Assembly (NCBI RefSeq): GCF_000517105.1
Contig: NZ_KI912152.1
Span: forward strand, 387,484 to 451,483
DNA: 64,000 bases
Source of the DNA: Fischerella sp. PCC 9605
Lineage (GTDB): Bacteria; Cyanobacteriota; Cyanobacteriia; Cyanobacteriales; Nostocaceae
Direction of reading: 5' to 3'
How positions within the stretch are numbered: the stretch's first letter is position 1; each line of letters starts with the position of its first letter. Positions 21,009 to 31,542 of the stretch are shown here, in pieces. A program made the translations under genes and the position numbers. The notes under the pieces were generated by a model, which was given only the letters and a program-made list of their open reading frames with translations, was not told the DNA's origin and did no database searches.

Positions 21009-21259
21009 AATAGCTGCTCCCTAGTTTCATATTCTCCCTGTTCTGGTCGTTCTAGCGGTTCTCCTACCCAACCACCAATTACTTCTTCAAAAAACCCAGG
21101 CATCCAGCCTCTTTGTTGTGGTGTTTTTGGCTGTGTTTGTGTTTCTAGTGGTTGATAAATCACCATGATTTCTACTTCTTTATCTGTTATTCCCACTGGG
21201 ATATCTAAATGTAAAATTCCATCTGCACCGATACGTTTTTTTAATTTAATACTCTGCAT
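21005..21259 (-). CDS. antitoxin of the VapC pair
   Basis: The 84-residue protein has a swapped-hairpin-like N-terminus (IKLKKRIGADGILHLDIP) and an acidic, Pro-rich tail suited to toxin binding. It precedes the PIN toxin with a 4-base overlap, so its role follows from position. Such antitoxins usually repress their own promoter; no operator was identified upstream. Confidence 0.75.
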   Translation of the reverse strand: MQSIKLKKRIGADGILHLDIPVGITDKEVEIMVIYQPLETQTQPKTPQQRGWMPGFFEEVIGGWVGEPLERPEQGEYETREQLF

Positions 21260-21424
21260 AGCGGATTATCCTTGGATATTGAATTGAATACTTATTACTC
21301 ACCGTTCGCGTCATCGAGAATGAATTTGATGAAATAGGGGATGGGTGGCTTGTATTTGGTTATCATACATCATCTCACAAGGCGACCACCGTAAAGTGTA
21401 TGTTAGGGAATGGGTAGAACAACG

Positions 21425-21740
21425 AGGATCGCCCTCCTTACTTCTCCATCGCAAACCGCCGCATCACAAGCGTGCACATTCACCGCAAGAGGTGACGGCG
21501 TATACACCATGCCTTGTTCGGAGGGCGATCGCTGCTAGGGTGCTTCCTTGCTCACTCAAACCACCGAATTACATCCGTTGTCACCACATTCTTCGCCTTA
21601 GCTCGACTGCGGCAGGTGAGGCGTGAACAGCCCAGTTGGGTTTGAGCACCAGCAGGGGTGCAAGTGCCTTCTTCAGTCGGGCGATCGCTCCTAGTACATT
21701 CATCCAATATTTCTTGACCACTCCCGCTCCACGACTGTGT
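21425..21740. repeat. dispersed repeat family R2, diverged copy
   Basis: It shares the order seen at 18640: HIP1, AAACCGCCGCATCACAAGCG, GGCGTATACACCA, CACATCCGTTGTCACCACATT-like sequence and GGTGCAAGTGCC. Its minus strand still reads VVKKYWMNVLGAIARLKKA, similar to VVKKYWDNVQGAIAHVKGA in the copy at 45789. Stops and shifts show that it is not a working gene. Confidence 0.65.
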
Positions 21741-21913
21741 AGAGTCATAAAAAAGCATTAACCATCTATTAACCTTTGACTGGATGCAATAGAGTTGGCT
21801 TCTATGTCATCCTAAAAATGAGAATTAATTCGGTGACAGTGTTTGTTTTAAGTATTCACAGGCTTTCTCCGAAATTTAAATCTCTACACACTAAATAATT
21901 TTGGAGAAATGAA

Positions 21914-22219
21914 ATGTCAATTTATGTAGGTAATCTCTCTTACCAAGTAATAGAAGATGATATTAGAGGTGTTTTTGGCGAATATGGTACTGTCAAGCGG
22001 GTTGTGCTACCAAATGACCGTGAAACAGGTCGTCTGCGCGGCTTTGCTTTTGTGGACATGGATTCAGATGCACAAGAAGCAGCTGCCATTGAAGCTCTAG
22101 ATGGTGCTGAGTGGATGGGTCGTGACCTGAAAGTGAATAAAGCTAAACCCAGAGAAGACAGAGGTTCGTCTGGGAGTGATCGGGGAGGTTACTCAGGCGG
22201 TGGACGCGGGCGCTACTAA
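21914..22219 (+). CDS. cyanobacterial RRM RNA-binding protein (Rbp family)
   Basis: The 101-residue protein is a single RRM (RNP2 IYVGNL, RNP1 RGFAFVDM) plus a short Gly/Arg tail ending GGRGRY. This is the size and shape of cyanobacterial Rbp proteins, which bind RNA and are often cold-induced. GGAGAAATGAAATG places the start. The 130 bp before the start contain no other gene and could be a regulatory leader, but I see no defined element. Confidence 0.92.
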   Translation: MSIYVGNLSYQVIEDDIRGVFGEYGTVKRVVLPNDRETGRLRGFAFVDMDSDAQEAAAIEALDGAEWMGRDLKVNKAKPREDRGSSGSDRGGYSGGGRGRY

Positions 22220-22454
22220 GCTTTGAAAAAAATTTTACAAGCAAGTTTTTAGGTCAACTCAATTCACGCATTCGCTCATTATTAATTCAAAATTACAATT
22301 AGTGGGGGCTTGAACCCACCACTGTCTTGTTGACCACGCTCATAAAATGAGCGTGGGAGCCTGTACTCGGAATTACTTAATTCAAAACAGGTCACAACAT
22401 ATAGGGTAAGGGTATGAATGATTTGGGGTTGTTGCTCTTTAACACAGTGAGGAT

Positions 22455-22560
22455 TTTGAGGAGCGATCGCCTTTCTTACTCCTTCATCAGAAAGCGCCGT
22501 ATCACAAGCGTGCACATCCTCTGCCTGTGGTGAAGGCTTCTTAACGACCCCGCGCGACAT
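22455..22560. repeat. dispersed repeat family R2, short copy
   Basis: GAGGAGCGATCGCC is followed by CTTCATCAGAAAGCGCCGTA, then CACAAGCGTGCACATCC and GGTGAAGGC. Only the first third of the full R2 unit is present. The surrounding 22220-22881 holds no supported gene. Confidence 0.55.
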
Positions 22561-22881
22561 CTGAGTTACGTCTTCGTTTTATGCAAGTGTTGAGTTTTGA
22601 GTAAAATTTCTTCACATGAGCGATCGCTCCTGAACATGAAGATTTTTGCGCGAAGCGTTCTTAATCTGTGGAGCAAGAGCATTCAACATGAGGTGCAGCA
22701 CACAAGCAGAGGAAAATAGAACATCTTTACTATTTTCTTGACTTTTTTGGTCAGAAAAAGCCAATCTAGTATTTAAGCTATCTTGACCAAAAAATATTGT
22801 CCAAACAGCCCCATCTGAGCTTGTGTTAGGTGGGGTAGCGTTCCATGCCGTACTACAGGTGCTAATCTACCACGAGGCTTT

Positions 22882-23610
22882 ATGGCTCAATGGCATTTAA
22901 GCTGGCAGGCGATGTTTGCTCCAAAGTATCGTGAAGTGGTTATGTGTAATGGTCAACGCAAGCATAGGGCAGATTTGTGCTTACCTCAACCTGATGGCAG
23001 CAAGCTAATCGTTGAGTTCTAATACAGTAGTATCAGCACTTTTGACATCCGCAAGCGAGAGCAATTCTATACTCAATTCGGTCATTTGCTTTGGGTGTTT
23101 GATGCACGCTCTTTCCACATACGGTTAGAACCATCATCCTCAAACAGTAATATTTGTAAATTCACTTTATCCCCACCACGTAAATCATTATGGGCAATTA
23201 ACACAGGATTAGCCTTTGATTTTGGTTATGCCGTCTTACTTATTGCCGAAGCGAAGCAACGTAACGGTAAGCGTACGCCGAGTGGAGGTTGGGGTTGGCT
23301 TTATCGCAAGCAAGCGTTCGCGACTATGTTACATGAGTTTACAGAACAGTTTACGTTAGACACTAGCAAACCCTTGTGGAAGATAAAAACAAGGCGTGCG
23401 ACTACACCGCAACTATTGGCAGCAACAAAGCTTGTTGCAGTTGCCGGTTCTATGGTCATAGAATCGTTGGCCCTGCAAGAGTTAAAAAAGCAGTTACCCA
23501 ATGTTAATCAACTAGCACTACTAGGTGCGCTTGGGGCCGCTTGTTCTGAAGCTGGTTATGTTAAGTCTCGTGTCAATCAACAATATTCAGCCTGGGTTAA
23601 GGGTATTTAA
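22882..23610 (+). pseudogene. CoiA-like nuclease family protein, nonsense-inactivated
   Basis: A continuous frame reads MAQWHLSWQAMFAPKYREVV, then KHRADL, LIVEF, stop, YSSISTFDIRKREQFYTQF, LLWVFDAR and on to 23610. The H-R-A-D and V-E-F-Q-x-S-S pattern is that of CoiA-like restriction-fold nucleases. The stop (TAA at 23020-23022) replaces the expected CAA (Gln) next to the catalytic Glu. The N-terminal zinc region seems missing too, as a stop lies just upstream. The second half (23086-23610) remains open. Confidence 0.65.
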
Positions 23611-23659
23611 CGCCGACTGCGTGATACGGACATCCGTCGAACGAAAAGGTAATCAGTAA

Positions 23660-23790
23660 CAAAGCGCGGTCGCCCTTGTTACTCCTTCATCAGAAACCGC
23701 CGCATCATCGAGCGCACATCCACCGCCAAAGAGTGAAGGCGTATACACGACTGCTTGTTGGGAGTGCGATCGCAGAAGCCATTTCGTTGC
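23660..23790. repeat. dispersed repeat family R2, partial copy
   Basis: It carries ACTCCTTCATCAGAAACCGC, CACATCCACCGCCAAAGAGTG, AAGGCGTATACACGACTGC and a HIP1 site, matching the left half of the 18640 copy. 23791-23979 is non-coding. Confidence 0.6.
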
Positions 23791-23979
23791 AAGGTATGAT
23801 CGCGGTCGTTGTTTAAGCCGTGACTGAATATTAACTGTATTTCTTGCTGTGTCAGAACCTTAGCACGTCCGTGCCAATTGATTTTCATCGCTAGACTGTA
23901 AACCTTGTGATTTACAGCCTACATCTGATGTGACCCCTGATTCAGTTTCATTATGCTTTTTATTGAATAGCTGCTTAAT

Positions 23980-24342
23980 TTACACAATAAATTTTTCAAT
24001 TACCCATACTACAATCAAAGCTCCTCCAACGTCAGATATCAATCCCCATATTCCTAATTTTTTACTAACACCTTTCATCCCTGCTAAAAGCCACCCAAAA
24101 AATTGAAAAAGTATAAACCAAGCTAGTAATAATTTCCACCAAATTATTGACTTGAATAGCAGCGTACAAAAGTAAATGTGTAATGCAACCATAATTGCAC
24201 TATTTCGGAGAAAAGACAGTGGACTTATTCTGTTTCTTTTACCTTCAATTTCTTCTATCAGCATTTGTCTACGTTGTTCATTAATAAAGATTATTAACGC
24301 CAAAGTTATAAGAATAACTAACAAATATTTAATGATTAACAT
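23980..24342 (-). CDS. small membrane protein, unknown
   Basis: The 120-residue protein has about three or four hydrophobic segments (LLVILITLALIIFI near the start, later MVALHIYFCTLLF, LLLAWFILFQFF and GGALIVVWVIEKF) and a basic loop EGKRNRIS. The family is not recognised. It lies 49 bases downstream of another membrane-anchored hypothetical on the same strand, so the two may form an operon. Confidence 0.5.
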   Translation of the reverse strand: MLIIKYLLVILITLALIIFINEQRRQMLIEEIEGKRNRISPLSFLRNSAIMVALHIYFCTLLFKSIIWWKLLLAWFILFQFFGWLLAGMKGVSKKLGIWGLISDVGGALIVVWVIEKFIV

Positions 24343-24391
24343 TTGATACCCTTTAATTATTAAAAATCATTTTGATGATGTCATAGTACAT

Positions 24392-24916
24392 CTACGACGA
24401 ACTCAGATGCTTGCGAACTAACTTTATGATTGAAGGACGCTTCTGCTCTTGAATACTCATTTCTCTTCTAAACATTTTTCTCGTTTCAGAAACTTGATTT
24501 GAAAACCAAGCAAGTAATTCTGACTGTTTGTGTGCAACGCGAGAACGCTCCTCACCAGTTGGTAGACCCGGACTCCCATCAAAGGGATAAAGTTGATTAC
24601 TCAAATGCCATAATTCAATTCCTTTATTGTATAGATTCTTAGCTTGATTAGTAATTTCTTCATCAAATAAGAACTCTGCTTCACTTGCATCAGCAAGGAA
24701 CTGTAGACAGCGGTTATAGCTTACCTTACCTTCACGTACTATCTCACTTAAATAAGACATAAACACTTGGAAAACTCTTAACCGCTTTTCATATAGATCT
24801 TTTTTCAAAGATAACTGGCTTACTTGATATTGTTGCCAAGCAATGTAAATGGTAGTTACAGCTATGACTGGAGTAAGTAAAGCATTAAAAATATCAACAA
24901 GTTCTTTGAATTTCAT
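24392..24916 (-). CDS. membrane-anchored hypothetical protein
   Basis: The 174-residue protein has one N-terminal membrane segment (LLTPVIAVTTIYIAWQQYQV) followed by a charged, mostly helical cytoplasmic part, as in stress- or phage-linked hypothetical proteins of similar layout. AGGAGG lies 9-14 bases before the ATG, supporting the start. Function is unknown. 24917-25215 holds HIP1 sites and no gene. Confidence 0.55.
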   Translation of the reverse strand: MKFKELVDIFNALLTPVIAVTTIYIAWQQYQVSQLSLKKDLYEKRLRVFQVFMSYLSEIVREGKVSYNRCLQFLADASEAEFLFDEEITNQAKNLYNKGIELWHLSNQLYPFDGSPGLPTGEERSRVAHKQSELLAWFSNQVSETRKMFRREMSIQEQKRPSIIKLVRKHLSSS

Positions 24917-25215
24917 AAACGGTCAAGGAGGATAGAGCCTGTTCAAAATACCTTTTTTGTAGTGATTCAGCAATACGTTTTTTTGAAGAGCAAATAAATA
25001 TAGGTATTCTAGGTATTCATTGCGAAATGTAAACTGATGTGCCAGGCGATCGCCACTGCTCCACTGCTGTTAATGGCTGGAGGTGCGATCGCTTTCCTTG
25101 CTGCTGTGAACTGCTGCTGACTGTTGCTTTGCTTCAGTTCTGGGGGAAACTAGGGCGATCGCCATTGTTCCTCTAAGTAAGCCGTGGGGAAAATTTATAA
25201 GTATGTAACAAACAA

Positions 25216-26273
25216 TTAAGCAGAAGAATTAGAGTTAAATCTTACACGTTGCGTACTGTAGTTTCCCTTTTCTCCTCTTTTTTGAACTCCATTAATCACA
25301 GCATAAGCAAGGTCTAACTCGTCCTCAAAGGTTTTAGAGGCTAATTCATCTTTTTTGAGGTGTTGCCACTCCAATTCAATCGGGTTCATCTCAGAACAAT
25401 ATTTAGGTAAAAAGAAGATGTACAAACCCCTGCGCTTCCCACTTTGACCATAATTGCTGAACTTCTTTACATCGATGTATTGGGCCGTTATCCTGTACAA
25501 TTACTCTGATACGTCCTGTTTTTTGAGCTTCGGCTGCTTCAAGCTCCATCATCTGAATATAAGATTGGCGTGAAACACCACCAATCACCAGACCGTAAAC
25601 AAAACTCACTAAAGGTTGAAGAAAACCGATGATGCTCAACCTTCGACCTCGACGCTGACGCAAGCTCTAAACGTTTTTGCTCACCTCGGAAGTAATAGCT
25701 GTAACTTGGTTCACTCCAAGCACAAAAACCTGATTCATCCACATACTTTAAATCTATTTCGCCGACCGCCGCAGACAATTCCAACATTTCCAAGTCTGCT
25801 TGTTTAAGAAGCTGTACTACTGGGTCTTGTTTTCCTTTGTGGCTTTTTCGCGTTCGTTTCCAAATGACCCCCTTTTTTTAAGTACCTGTCTTAACCAGTC
25901 AGGACTTAATTTGATTGAGCGTTCTTGTTCTAATTTTTGAGCTAATTGAACGCTGTTGTATGTACGTGGTTCTTTCGCTAAACAATATAGCTAAAAAAAC
26001 CATGTCTGCTTCTGCCCACTTTGGTTTTCCTCCGCGCCCTGGTTTTTCCCAAAGTCCCTCCATTCCTAGCTTTTGCCACTTATGCAATACTTCTCGCACC
26101 GTTTGTGCCGTCCAATTAAAGTGAGCCGCTATTTTCTCTACGTACCAACCATGTGCGCTTAATCTAATGACTTCTGCTCGGTCTAGAACTTTCTGTAGTA
26201 CATCTGCCGTTCTCAGGTCGAAAAGAGTTTTATTTTGTTTTGGAGTCAGAAATACCCTTAAACGGCTGCCCAT
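25216..26273 (-). pseudogene. IS630-type transposase, multiply frameshifted
   Basis: The N-terminal half (26273-25899) has a helix-turn-helix region (SAHGWYVEKIAAHFNWTAQT, then VREVLHKW). The catalytic half follows in several frames: DLKYVDESGFCAW, VIVQDNGPIHRCKEVQ-like sequence, then LPKYCSEMNPIELEW. These match the D, D-N-G-P-x-H and P-x-L-N-P-I-E boxes of IS630 transposases. At least three frame changes make it inactive. Terminal repeats were not found, so the ends are those of the gene only. Confidence 0.75.
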
Positions 26274-26388
26274 ACATCTGTCACCTTGGTAAATACATTA
26301 TCCGTATTTACTTATCTTTACATAGTTTGGTTTTTTCACCTTGTTCTACTTAGTTTTCGTAGGAGATGAAGAAGTCTGCGATTCGTAG

Positions 26389-26601
26389 CGCCACAGATCC
26401 GACCTAGATAAATTCCAAAGTGATAAACAACCCTACTGCGTTCTATCTGTAAGAGATGACGGCAGTATAGAGGTGCAAACAGGAGAACTCAAACCCCAAA
26501 TCTGGACAACACAAGACGTAGAAAATAACAATGATGTTTGGTTAGTATCTGCCGAGATTATGGTATTAATTAATATAAATATCCAGTCCAGTTCAAAATA
26601 G
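26389..26601 (+). pseudogene. fragment of a hypothetical protein
   Basis: A 70-codon open stretch between two stops reads DLDKFQSDKQPYCVLSVRDD, then SIEVQTGELKPQIWTTQDV. It looks like a real protein segment, but it has no start codon and begins about 115 bases beyond the IS630 relic, so it is probably a cut remnant. The family is not recognised. 26602-26857 contains only short out-of-context frames. Confidence 0.3.
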
Positions 26602-26857
26602 TATTGACTCAGTGTACTAATAATTGCGACCGCAGTTGTGTCAAGCTCGCCTAACACTGATTTTTGAAGGCGATCGCTCCACCCAGCAAGGCGAAAGGAA
26701 ATTTAACTGTCACAGAACCTGACAGCGAAAGCTAATGAGGAAGATAAACGAATAGAATATTTGAACGAACATTTCCCCATTATTTTTGAAACTGAAGAAG
26801 AATCCTAGTAACTTGGGGGAAGGATAGTATCAAGCGCGCTCGCTCACCTTTGGATAA

Positions 26858-27154
26858 ATGGACAACCACCTTGAACAAGCATCAGCCTATCCACTGAAAT
26901 GGCCTGTATCAACACCTCACACTCCAGAAAGTAGGCGCTCAGAAGCCCGATTTGAGGTGAATTTTACAGTGGCTCGCGATCAGCTTCTCAATGAATTGCG
27001 GCTGTTGGGAGCTAAGAATGCGATAATTTCTAGCAACGTTCAATTGCGCCAAGACGGCTTACCCTATGCCAATTTTCGAGAACCGAAAGACCCAGGCGTC
27101 GCTGTTTATTTTTCTTTGAACACCTCGCGACAATCCCCTGGTTCATATGATTGA
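26858..27154 (+). pseudogene. truncated cyanobacterial hypothetical (J-domain-neighbour type)
   Basis: The frame opens MDNHLEQASAYPLKWPVSTP and carries ELRLLGAKNAIISSNVQLR then DPGVAVYF, a pattern I recall from longer cyanobacterial proteins. Those continue with a Cys-containing region that is absent here. The last 12 residues look unrelated, and the end overlaps the start of the MFS gene by 8 bases. It appears to be a 5' fragment joined to foreign DNA. Confidence 0.4.
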
Positions 27155-28823
27155 ACCGACGGCAAACAATCATCAGCTATTGAGTCGCAATTCCCCCTTC
27201 AGGATCATCGGTCTGATCGTCTGGATGGTCTCGTACAACATTGGGGTGCTGCCCGCGATCATGCCTGCGATCGTGCGCGATTTTGACTCAAGCATTGGCT
27301 CGATTCAGACTGTTCTAGTGCTGTTTTCGCTCACGACTGCCGCCTTTGCACCCACGACAGAAAATCTCTGCCGCTATTTTGGTCGCACACCAGTCTTCCT
27401 GGCTGGACTGGTACTCTATGGAATTGGCATCGGCTTAACGGCTCTGAGTCCTTCGATCGCAATCCTGGCGATCAGTTTTGCTGTACTAACAGGTCTAGCG
27501 GCAACGCCCCTCGTCAGCACTCCCTGGACATTCGTAGATCTCATTTACAGAGGCAAATCTGAAGAGCAGGCAACGGTTGGTTTAATTGTGGTGTCTACCC
27601 TAGGTAGCTTGATGGGATCGCTGCTCGGAGGTTTCCTCGCATCCAGAATTGGTTGGCGCTGGGCGTTTGTGCCATCGCTGATCGCCTTGATTGGGATCTG
27701 GTTTCGGCGGCGATCGCTCCCCAACCTCAGCCTTTACTGTGAGCAGCCGATCGATTGGGTCGGTGGGCTACTGTCGTTCCTGGGACTGGGGATGATTTTG
27801 AGCGGTGTGAGTCTGGCAATGGAGTTTGGTTGGTGGGAGCCGAAGCGCGTTTTTTCGATTGGCGGAGTCGTGCTGCCGCCGTTTCCCCTGTCGATCGTGC
27901 CGCCTCTGATTGCGGCGGGCTTGATTCTGCTTGGATTTTTTGGCTTTTGGCAGCGGCGGCAAGCAAGAAAAGGCGAAGCTTCGATTTTAAGGGCAGGACT
28001 GCTGCGGAAGCCAGGATTTGTACTGGGAATGCTGGCGGCGATGCTGCATACGCTGATCATTGCTGGGGTACAGTTTAATCTATTTCAGTATGTCCCACTA
28101 GCGCTGGCACTCGACCCTTACCGGACAGCGCTGACCATTATGCCCTTGAACATCACGAAAATTCTAGTGGTGATAGGGTCACTCAAACTGCTCAAGTTAG
28201 GGAGCGATCGCAATGGAGACACAGTATTTCAGCGGTTATCACCGAAATTGATCGTGTTTATCGGACTAGCGCTTCTAGCTATTGGAATCTTGATGTTCTA
28301 TCGCAGTCTCACGCTTCAAGTGTCCTCGATCGATTTACTACCAGGGCTGTTGGTCATGGGCATTGGCTCAGGTTTATTTTCCCCTTATGTCAGTCGATTA
28401 ACTTACTCAGCAGCAGAAAATGGCAGAGTCGAAGGAACAGGAATCTACAACCCAGTGCAGAATTTAGGCAGTTCGTTGGGTAAAGCCATTCTAGGGACAG
28501 CGTTGATCTTTTATACTTCACGGGATATTGTGGACGGTGTTTTACAGCAGATAGGGCAGACTGTCACTCCCACGAATCGCATCCGATTGATTGCCACGCT
28601 GCAAGAAATGATTCAAACGATGTCTCGGCGAGAAGTAAGTGCAGAGGTAGTCAACCAGGTGCCACCATCGGTCGTGCCTTTTCTGCGCCAGATTAGTCAG
28701 GAAGCTACGACTTCAGGACTGCGAACTTCTCTGCTGCTGGCGCTGCTGCTCACCGGACTTTGTTTTCTACTTGCAACCACCCTCCCCAAATATCCATCAC
28801 GCCCCGTCGAGGAGAATTTCTAA
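27147..28823 (+). CDS. MFS (DHA2-type) drug transporter
   Basis: The 558-residue protein has about 14 hydrophobic segments. The loop YFGRTPVFLAGLVLYGIGIG is a motif-A variant and a GWRWAF motif is present, as in 14-helix DHA2 drug/proton antiporters. The substrate is unknown. The gene is clearly GC-richer than the DNA around it and rich in CGATCG, suggesting recent transfer from another cyanobacterium. No regulator is adjacent. Confidence 0.85.
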   Translation: MIEPTANNHQLLSRNSPFRIIGLIVWMVSYNIGVLPAIMPAIVRDFDSSIGSIQTVLVLFSLTTAAFAPTTENLCRYFGRTPVFLAGLVLYGIGIGLTALSPSIAILAISFAVLTGLAATPLVSTPWTFVDLIYRGKSEEQATVGLIVVSTLGSLMGSLLGGFLASRIGWRWAFVPSLIALIGIWFRRRSLPNLSLYCEQPIDWVGGLLSFLGLGMILSGVSLAMEFGWWEPKRVFSIGGVVLPPFPLSIVPPLIAAGLILLGFFGFWQRRQARKGEASILRAGLLRKPGFVLGMLAAMLHTLIIAGVQFNLFQYVPLALALDPYRTALTIMPLNITKILVVIGSLKLLKLGSDRNGDTVFQRLSPKLIVFIGLALLAIGILMFYRSLTLQVSSIDLLPGLLVMGIGSGLFSPYVSRLTYSAAENGRVEGTGIYNPVQNLGSSLGKAILGTALIFYTSRDIVDGVLQQIGQTVTPTNRIRLIATLQEMIQTMSRREVSAEVVNQVPPSVVPFLRQISQEATTSGLRTSLLLALLLTGLCFLLATTLPKYPSRPVEENF

Positions 28824-29211
28824 GCCTATCTGTACATTTCCCACGAGATGTGCAACGCCGTAAGTAAATAAAGGTAAAGAGAGTAAAAAAAGGGACTATC
28901 CGACCGAGAGAATACGGAGGATTAGCCCAAGGCGAGTCAGAAGCGTTGTCAGTAGAGATAATGAACTCAGATTGGTTCAAACTCTCTGCCGCACAGAGAA
29001 GAGGCATGGGGGCAGGGTGCAGGGGGCAGGGAGCTCTTAGCAGGGGGAAGCGTTAGAGTAGTGTGACGCCCCGCTTGAAGTCTGTTGTCCAAAACAGGGA
29101 ACTCTTAACAGGGAACACCGAAGCGCCTGTTGCCAGCAGTAGCGTTAACATATGCGTCAAAACAATTCAAAATTCAAAATTAAAAATGCAAAATGGTAAA
29201 AGATTACGCAT

Positions 29212-29589
29212 GACACTCGTAGGGGCATTGCAGGTATGCCGCCGTCACAACAATTTGCTGTATCTGTGCTGCGCCTAAATCACGCCGTCAGGCGCTAGCG
29301 ATGGGTTTGAGTCGTGTGGTGCAGTTATGAAATATTCAAGACGCCCGGCATGTTTGAGCTAGTCAATAGCTTGGCGCAGCCCTATATGTGCATTACTTGC
29401 GCCCTCGACTGTTGTCTGTAAAACTTGTGGGTCTAATATCGTGAATCCTGTTAAGGATGCTCCCAATTCCGTAGCCTCTATCAAAGCAAGGAATCAAGCG
29501 TTGGCGATCGCTCGACTCAGTAGTGGCGATCGCGCTCGTTGTTAAGCCGCTTTAATGACGGGCTTGTGTGAAAGTTTTGGTTGTGTTGC
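29212..29589. repeat. diverged copy of the 589-bp block
   Basis: It shares CACTCGTAGGGGCATTGCAG, CGCCCGGCATGTTTGAGC and TGCTCCCAATTCCGTA with 18073 and 48018, with many substitutions and small indels. An AATTCAA-type tandem repeat precedes it at about 29160-29195. 28824-29211 has G-rich low-complexity sequence and no gene. Confidence 0.75.
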
Positions 29590-29639
29590 AGCGCGAAGCG
29601 ACAATCATATGTTTAATTTACACGGGGTCATGTATTTAA

Positions 29640-30075
29640 TTAAGATTGAAAAAACTGCTGGATAAAGTTGAGATATGCTTGTTGCCCGCCTCTTGTCGTC
29701 CACAGTTTAATTGACGATTGAATTCGTTTGAGGCAGTCTTGATTTGCTGTTAAAGTTTTGGGTGTCATCTTTTCGTCAAGCGGTTGGTCAGTTTCATCTA
29801 AAATGGATGTTCGACCTAACCGAAAGAACGCAAATCGCTTTCACTTGTTCGGCTACTTGGGCTGATATTCCTCGCGCGTGGACGCGCTGTGCCTGACCGA
29901 CCTTGAGCTTCGGCACTATAAAGGCAGGTTAATGATTCAATTCTGTCATAACTTCGGCATCAATCAAATCAGGTCTTTCTTGATAGACTTGCACGATGGC
30001 AAACTCTATATTCTGTAGAACGTCTAAATGTTTGTCCTCAACGCAATGTGTTTCTTGAGAGTCTATGTGTGCCAC
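29640..30075 (-). pseudogene. decayed cyanobacterial hypothetical protein
   Basis: From a GTG at 30075 the strand reads VAHIDSQETHC, LDVLQNIEFAIVQVYQERPD and LIDAEVMTELNH before a stop. Sense-like sequence resumes with EAQGRSG-like residues and ends DCLKRIQSSIKLWTTRGGQQ to a stop at 29640. It is one gene broken by indels. Its upstream region carries the AT-rich direct repeats listed next, which also occur at 31920. Confidence 0.55.
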
Positions 30076-30082
30076 TTACTTT

Positions 30083-30142
30083 AAGACTTTATTCTAAATT
30101 TAAATACTTTATTTTAAATTTAACGACTTTATTTTAAATGTA
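30083..30142. promoter_or_regulatory. three AT-rich direct repeats upstream of the decayed gene
   Basis: Three units of about 19-20 bp follow the pattern ACTTTATTTTAAATTTAA. They lie directly upstream of the GTG of the decayed minus-strand gene. The same pattern occurs at 31920-31970 in the same relation to a similar start-like sequence. They look like an operator or iteron bound by a protein, by inference. 30143-30285 holds nothing else. Confidence 0.4.
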
Positions 30143-30285
30143 CAGTATTGGGCGAATTCACCTTAGAGTTACAACGTACACCCAGGCGTAATGCCCGTAG
30201 TGCAACAAGAGAGCGTGCGTGTGAAGAAATTATATTAGGGAGATAATAGTTCGATAAATAATTTGTGATTTCCAATATTCTTGCA

Positions 30286-31542
30286 TCATTTGATTTTATT
30301 TTGGATTTTATTCTGTGCTATGTATAACCAATTCTCCTCATCATAATTGAAGTTTGAAGCAAGTTGATTGCATTTCTGCCACTGCTCAATTGCTGTTGAT
30401 TTTTTTTGTTTTTCTAAAACTTGTGCCAACAAACAATGTGCAGCACCAGTATTTTGAATATACTTTACTGCTTCTGTGTTGTTAGTAATACTTATTGCCG
30501 CTTGCAGAATTTGTTGCGCTTCTTCATACCTGCGTTGCTCTAAGCGTACCCATCCCAAATTTTTAAACAAACTATATTTAATTTCTGGGTTGCTATTGTT
30601 CTTCTGAGCTAACACTAAACCTCTTTTTAAGAGTAAAGATGCTTGAGAATATTTTTTCTCTAGGATATACAAACGAGCTAGGTTGTTATAAGCTTCTGGT
30701 AAATTTCCAGAAAGAGCAAGTTGATATTCCTTTTTAGCTTTCTCTACATCCTGCCATTCTTCATATAGATTAGCTAAATTATAATGAGCCTCAAAATTAT
30801 CTATATTCAAAGAAATAGCTTTGAGGAAATCCCGTTCTGCACTACCTAAATATCGTTCAACATAGTTTTTTAATCCATTGCCGTTATACATATTAGAAAC
30901 CTTAGATGGCAATACTAACCAAAAAACAGCCAATGCTCCTGTCATCATCAGATTTAAAGCGAACTTAACCTCCTGGTGATATTGCTTAGGAATCTTCTTA
31001 TCCAGTAATTTATGAAATCCTTTTTTACCAGTGTTAGTAAATTGGCTTCCTGCTTGTAGCAATGTCAGAATACTTGGTACAGTTACTGCTGCTACTCCTA
31101 ATAAACCAACTCCAGCATCTAAAAAGCGAGTAAAAATATTTACCAACAAACTGATATTAGCAGTCGAACAAACAATACTCAAACTGACCCATAACCAATC
31201 CCAACTATCCCAAGGGTGAGGTGCGATATCATCCAATTTCCACCACCACGCCTCTGCACTAGGTTGGACACTCTCACGCCAAGATTGCAGTTTGTCTAAT
31301 GTTTTGCTGTTAATGGCTCTAGTAATTCGTTCAGCATTATTCCTAAGATGCTCATCTAATTCGATAAGTTTGTGCAGCCTGCTATTAGGGATGCTCTTTT
31401 CCTCCTTCAAAGCTTTCTGCACTGTATCCCGTGCATTTAAAATTGCCAAAGCTTGTTCAATATCAATAGCAGAACCAGCTTTATCTAAAACTTTAAGTGA
31501 TGCTTCATAATGCTCAAGAGTTATGTCTAGTTGACTATTCAT
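30286..31542 (-). CDS. membrane TPR protein
   Basis: The 418-residue protein has an N-terminal helical, charged region (1-110) and about three hydrophobic segments (WLWVSLSIVCSTANISLLV; GVGLLGVAAVTVPSILTLL; MMTGALAVFWLVL). A C-terminal domain from about 230 has TPR units such as AHYNLANLYEEWQDVEKAKK and AYNNLARLYILEKKYSQA. It probably displays TPRs for protein binding at the membrane. No partner gene is adjacent. The start at 31542 is the first Met; the track upstream is a palindromic element. Confidence 0.75.
   Translation of the reverse strand: MNSQLDITLEHYEASLKVLDKAGSAIDIEQALAILNARDTVQKALKEEKSIPNSRLHKLIELDEHLRNNAERITRAINSKTLDKLQSWRESVQPSAEAWWWKLDDIAPHPWDSWDWLWVSLSIVCSTANISLLVNIFTRFLDAGVGLLGVAAVTVPSILTLLQAGSQFTNTGKKGFHKLLDKKIPKQYHQEVKFALNLMMTGALAVFWLVLPSKVSNMYNGNGLKNYVERYLGSAERDFLKAISLNIDNFEAHYNLANLYEEWQDVEKAKKEYQLALSGNLPEAYNNLARLYILEKKYSQASLLLKRGLVLAQKNNSNPEIKYSLFKNLGWVRLEQRRYEEAQQILQAAISITNNTEAVKYIQNTGAAHCLLAQVLEKQKKSTAIEQWQKCNQLASNFNYDEENWLYIAQNKIQNKIK

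Noticed and set aside
27727..28078. Several open frames opposite the DHA2 transporter
   Set aside because: They are antisense or shifted shadows of a GC-rich membrane-protein gene.
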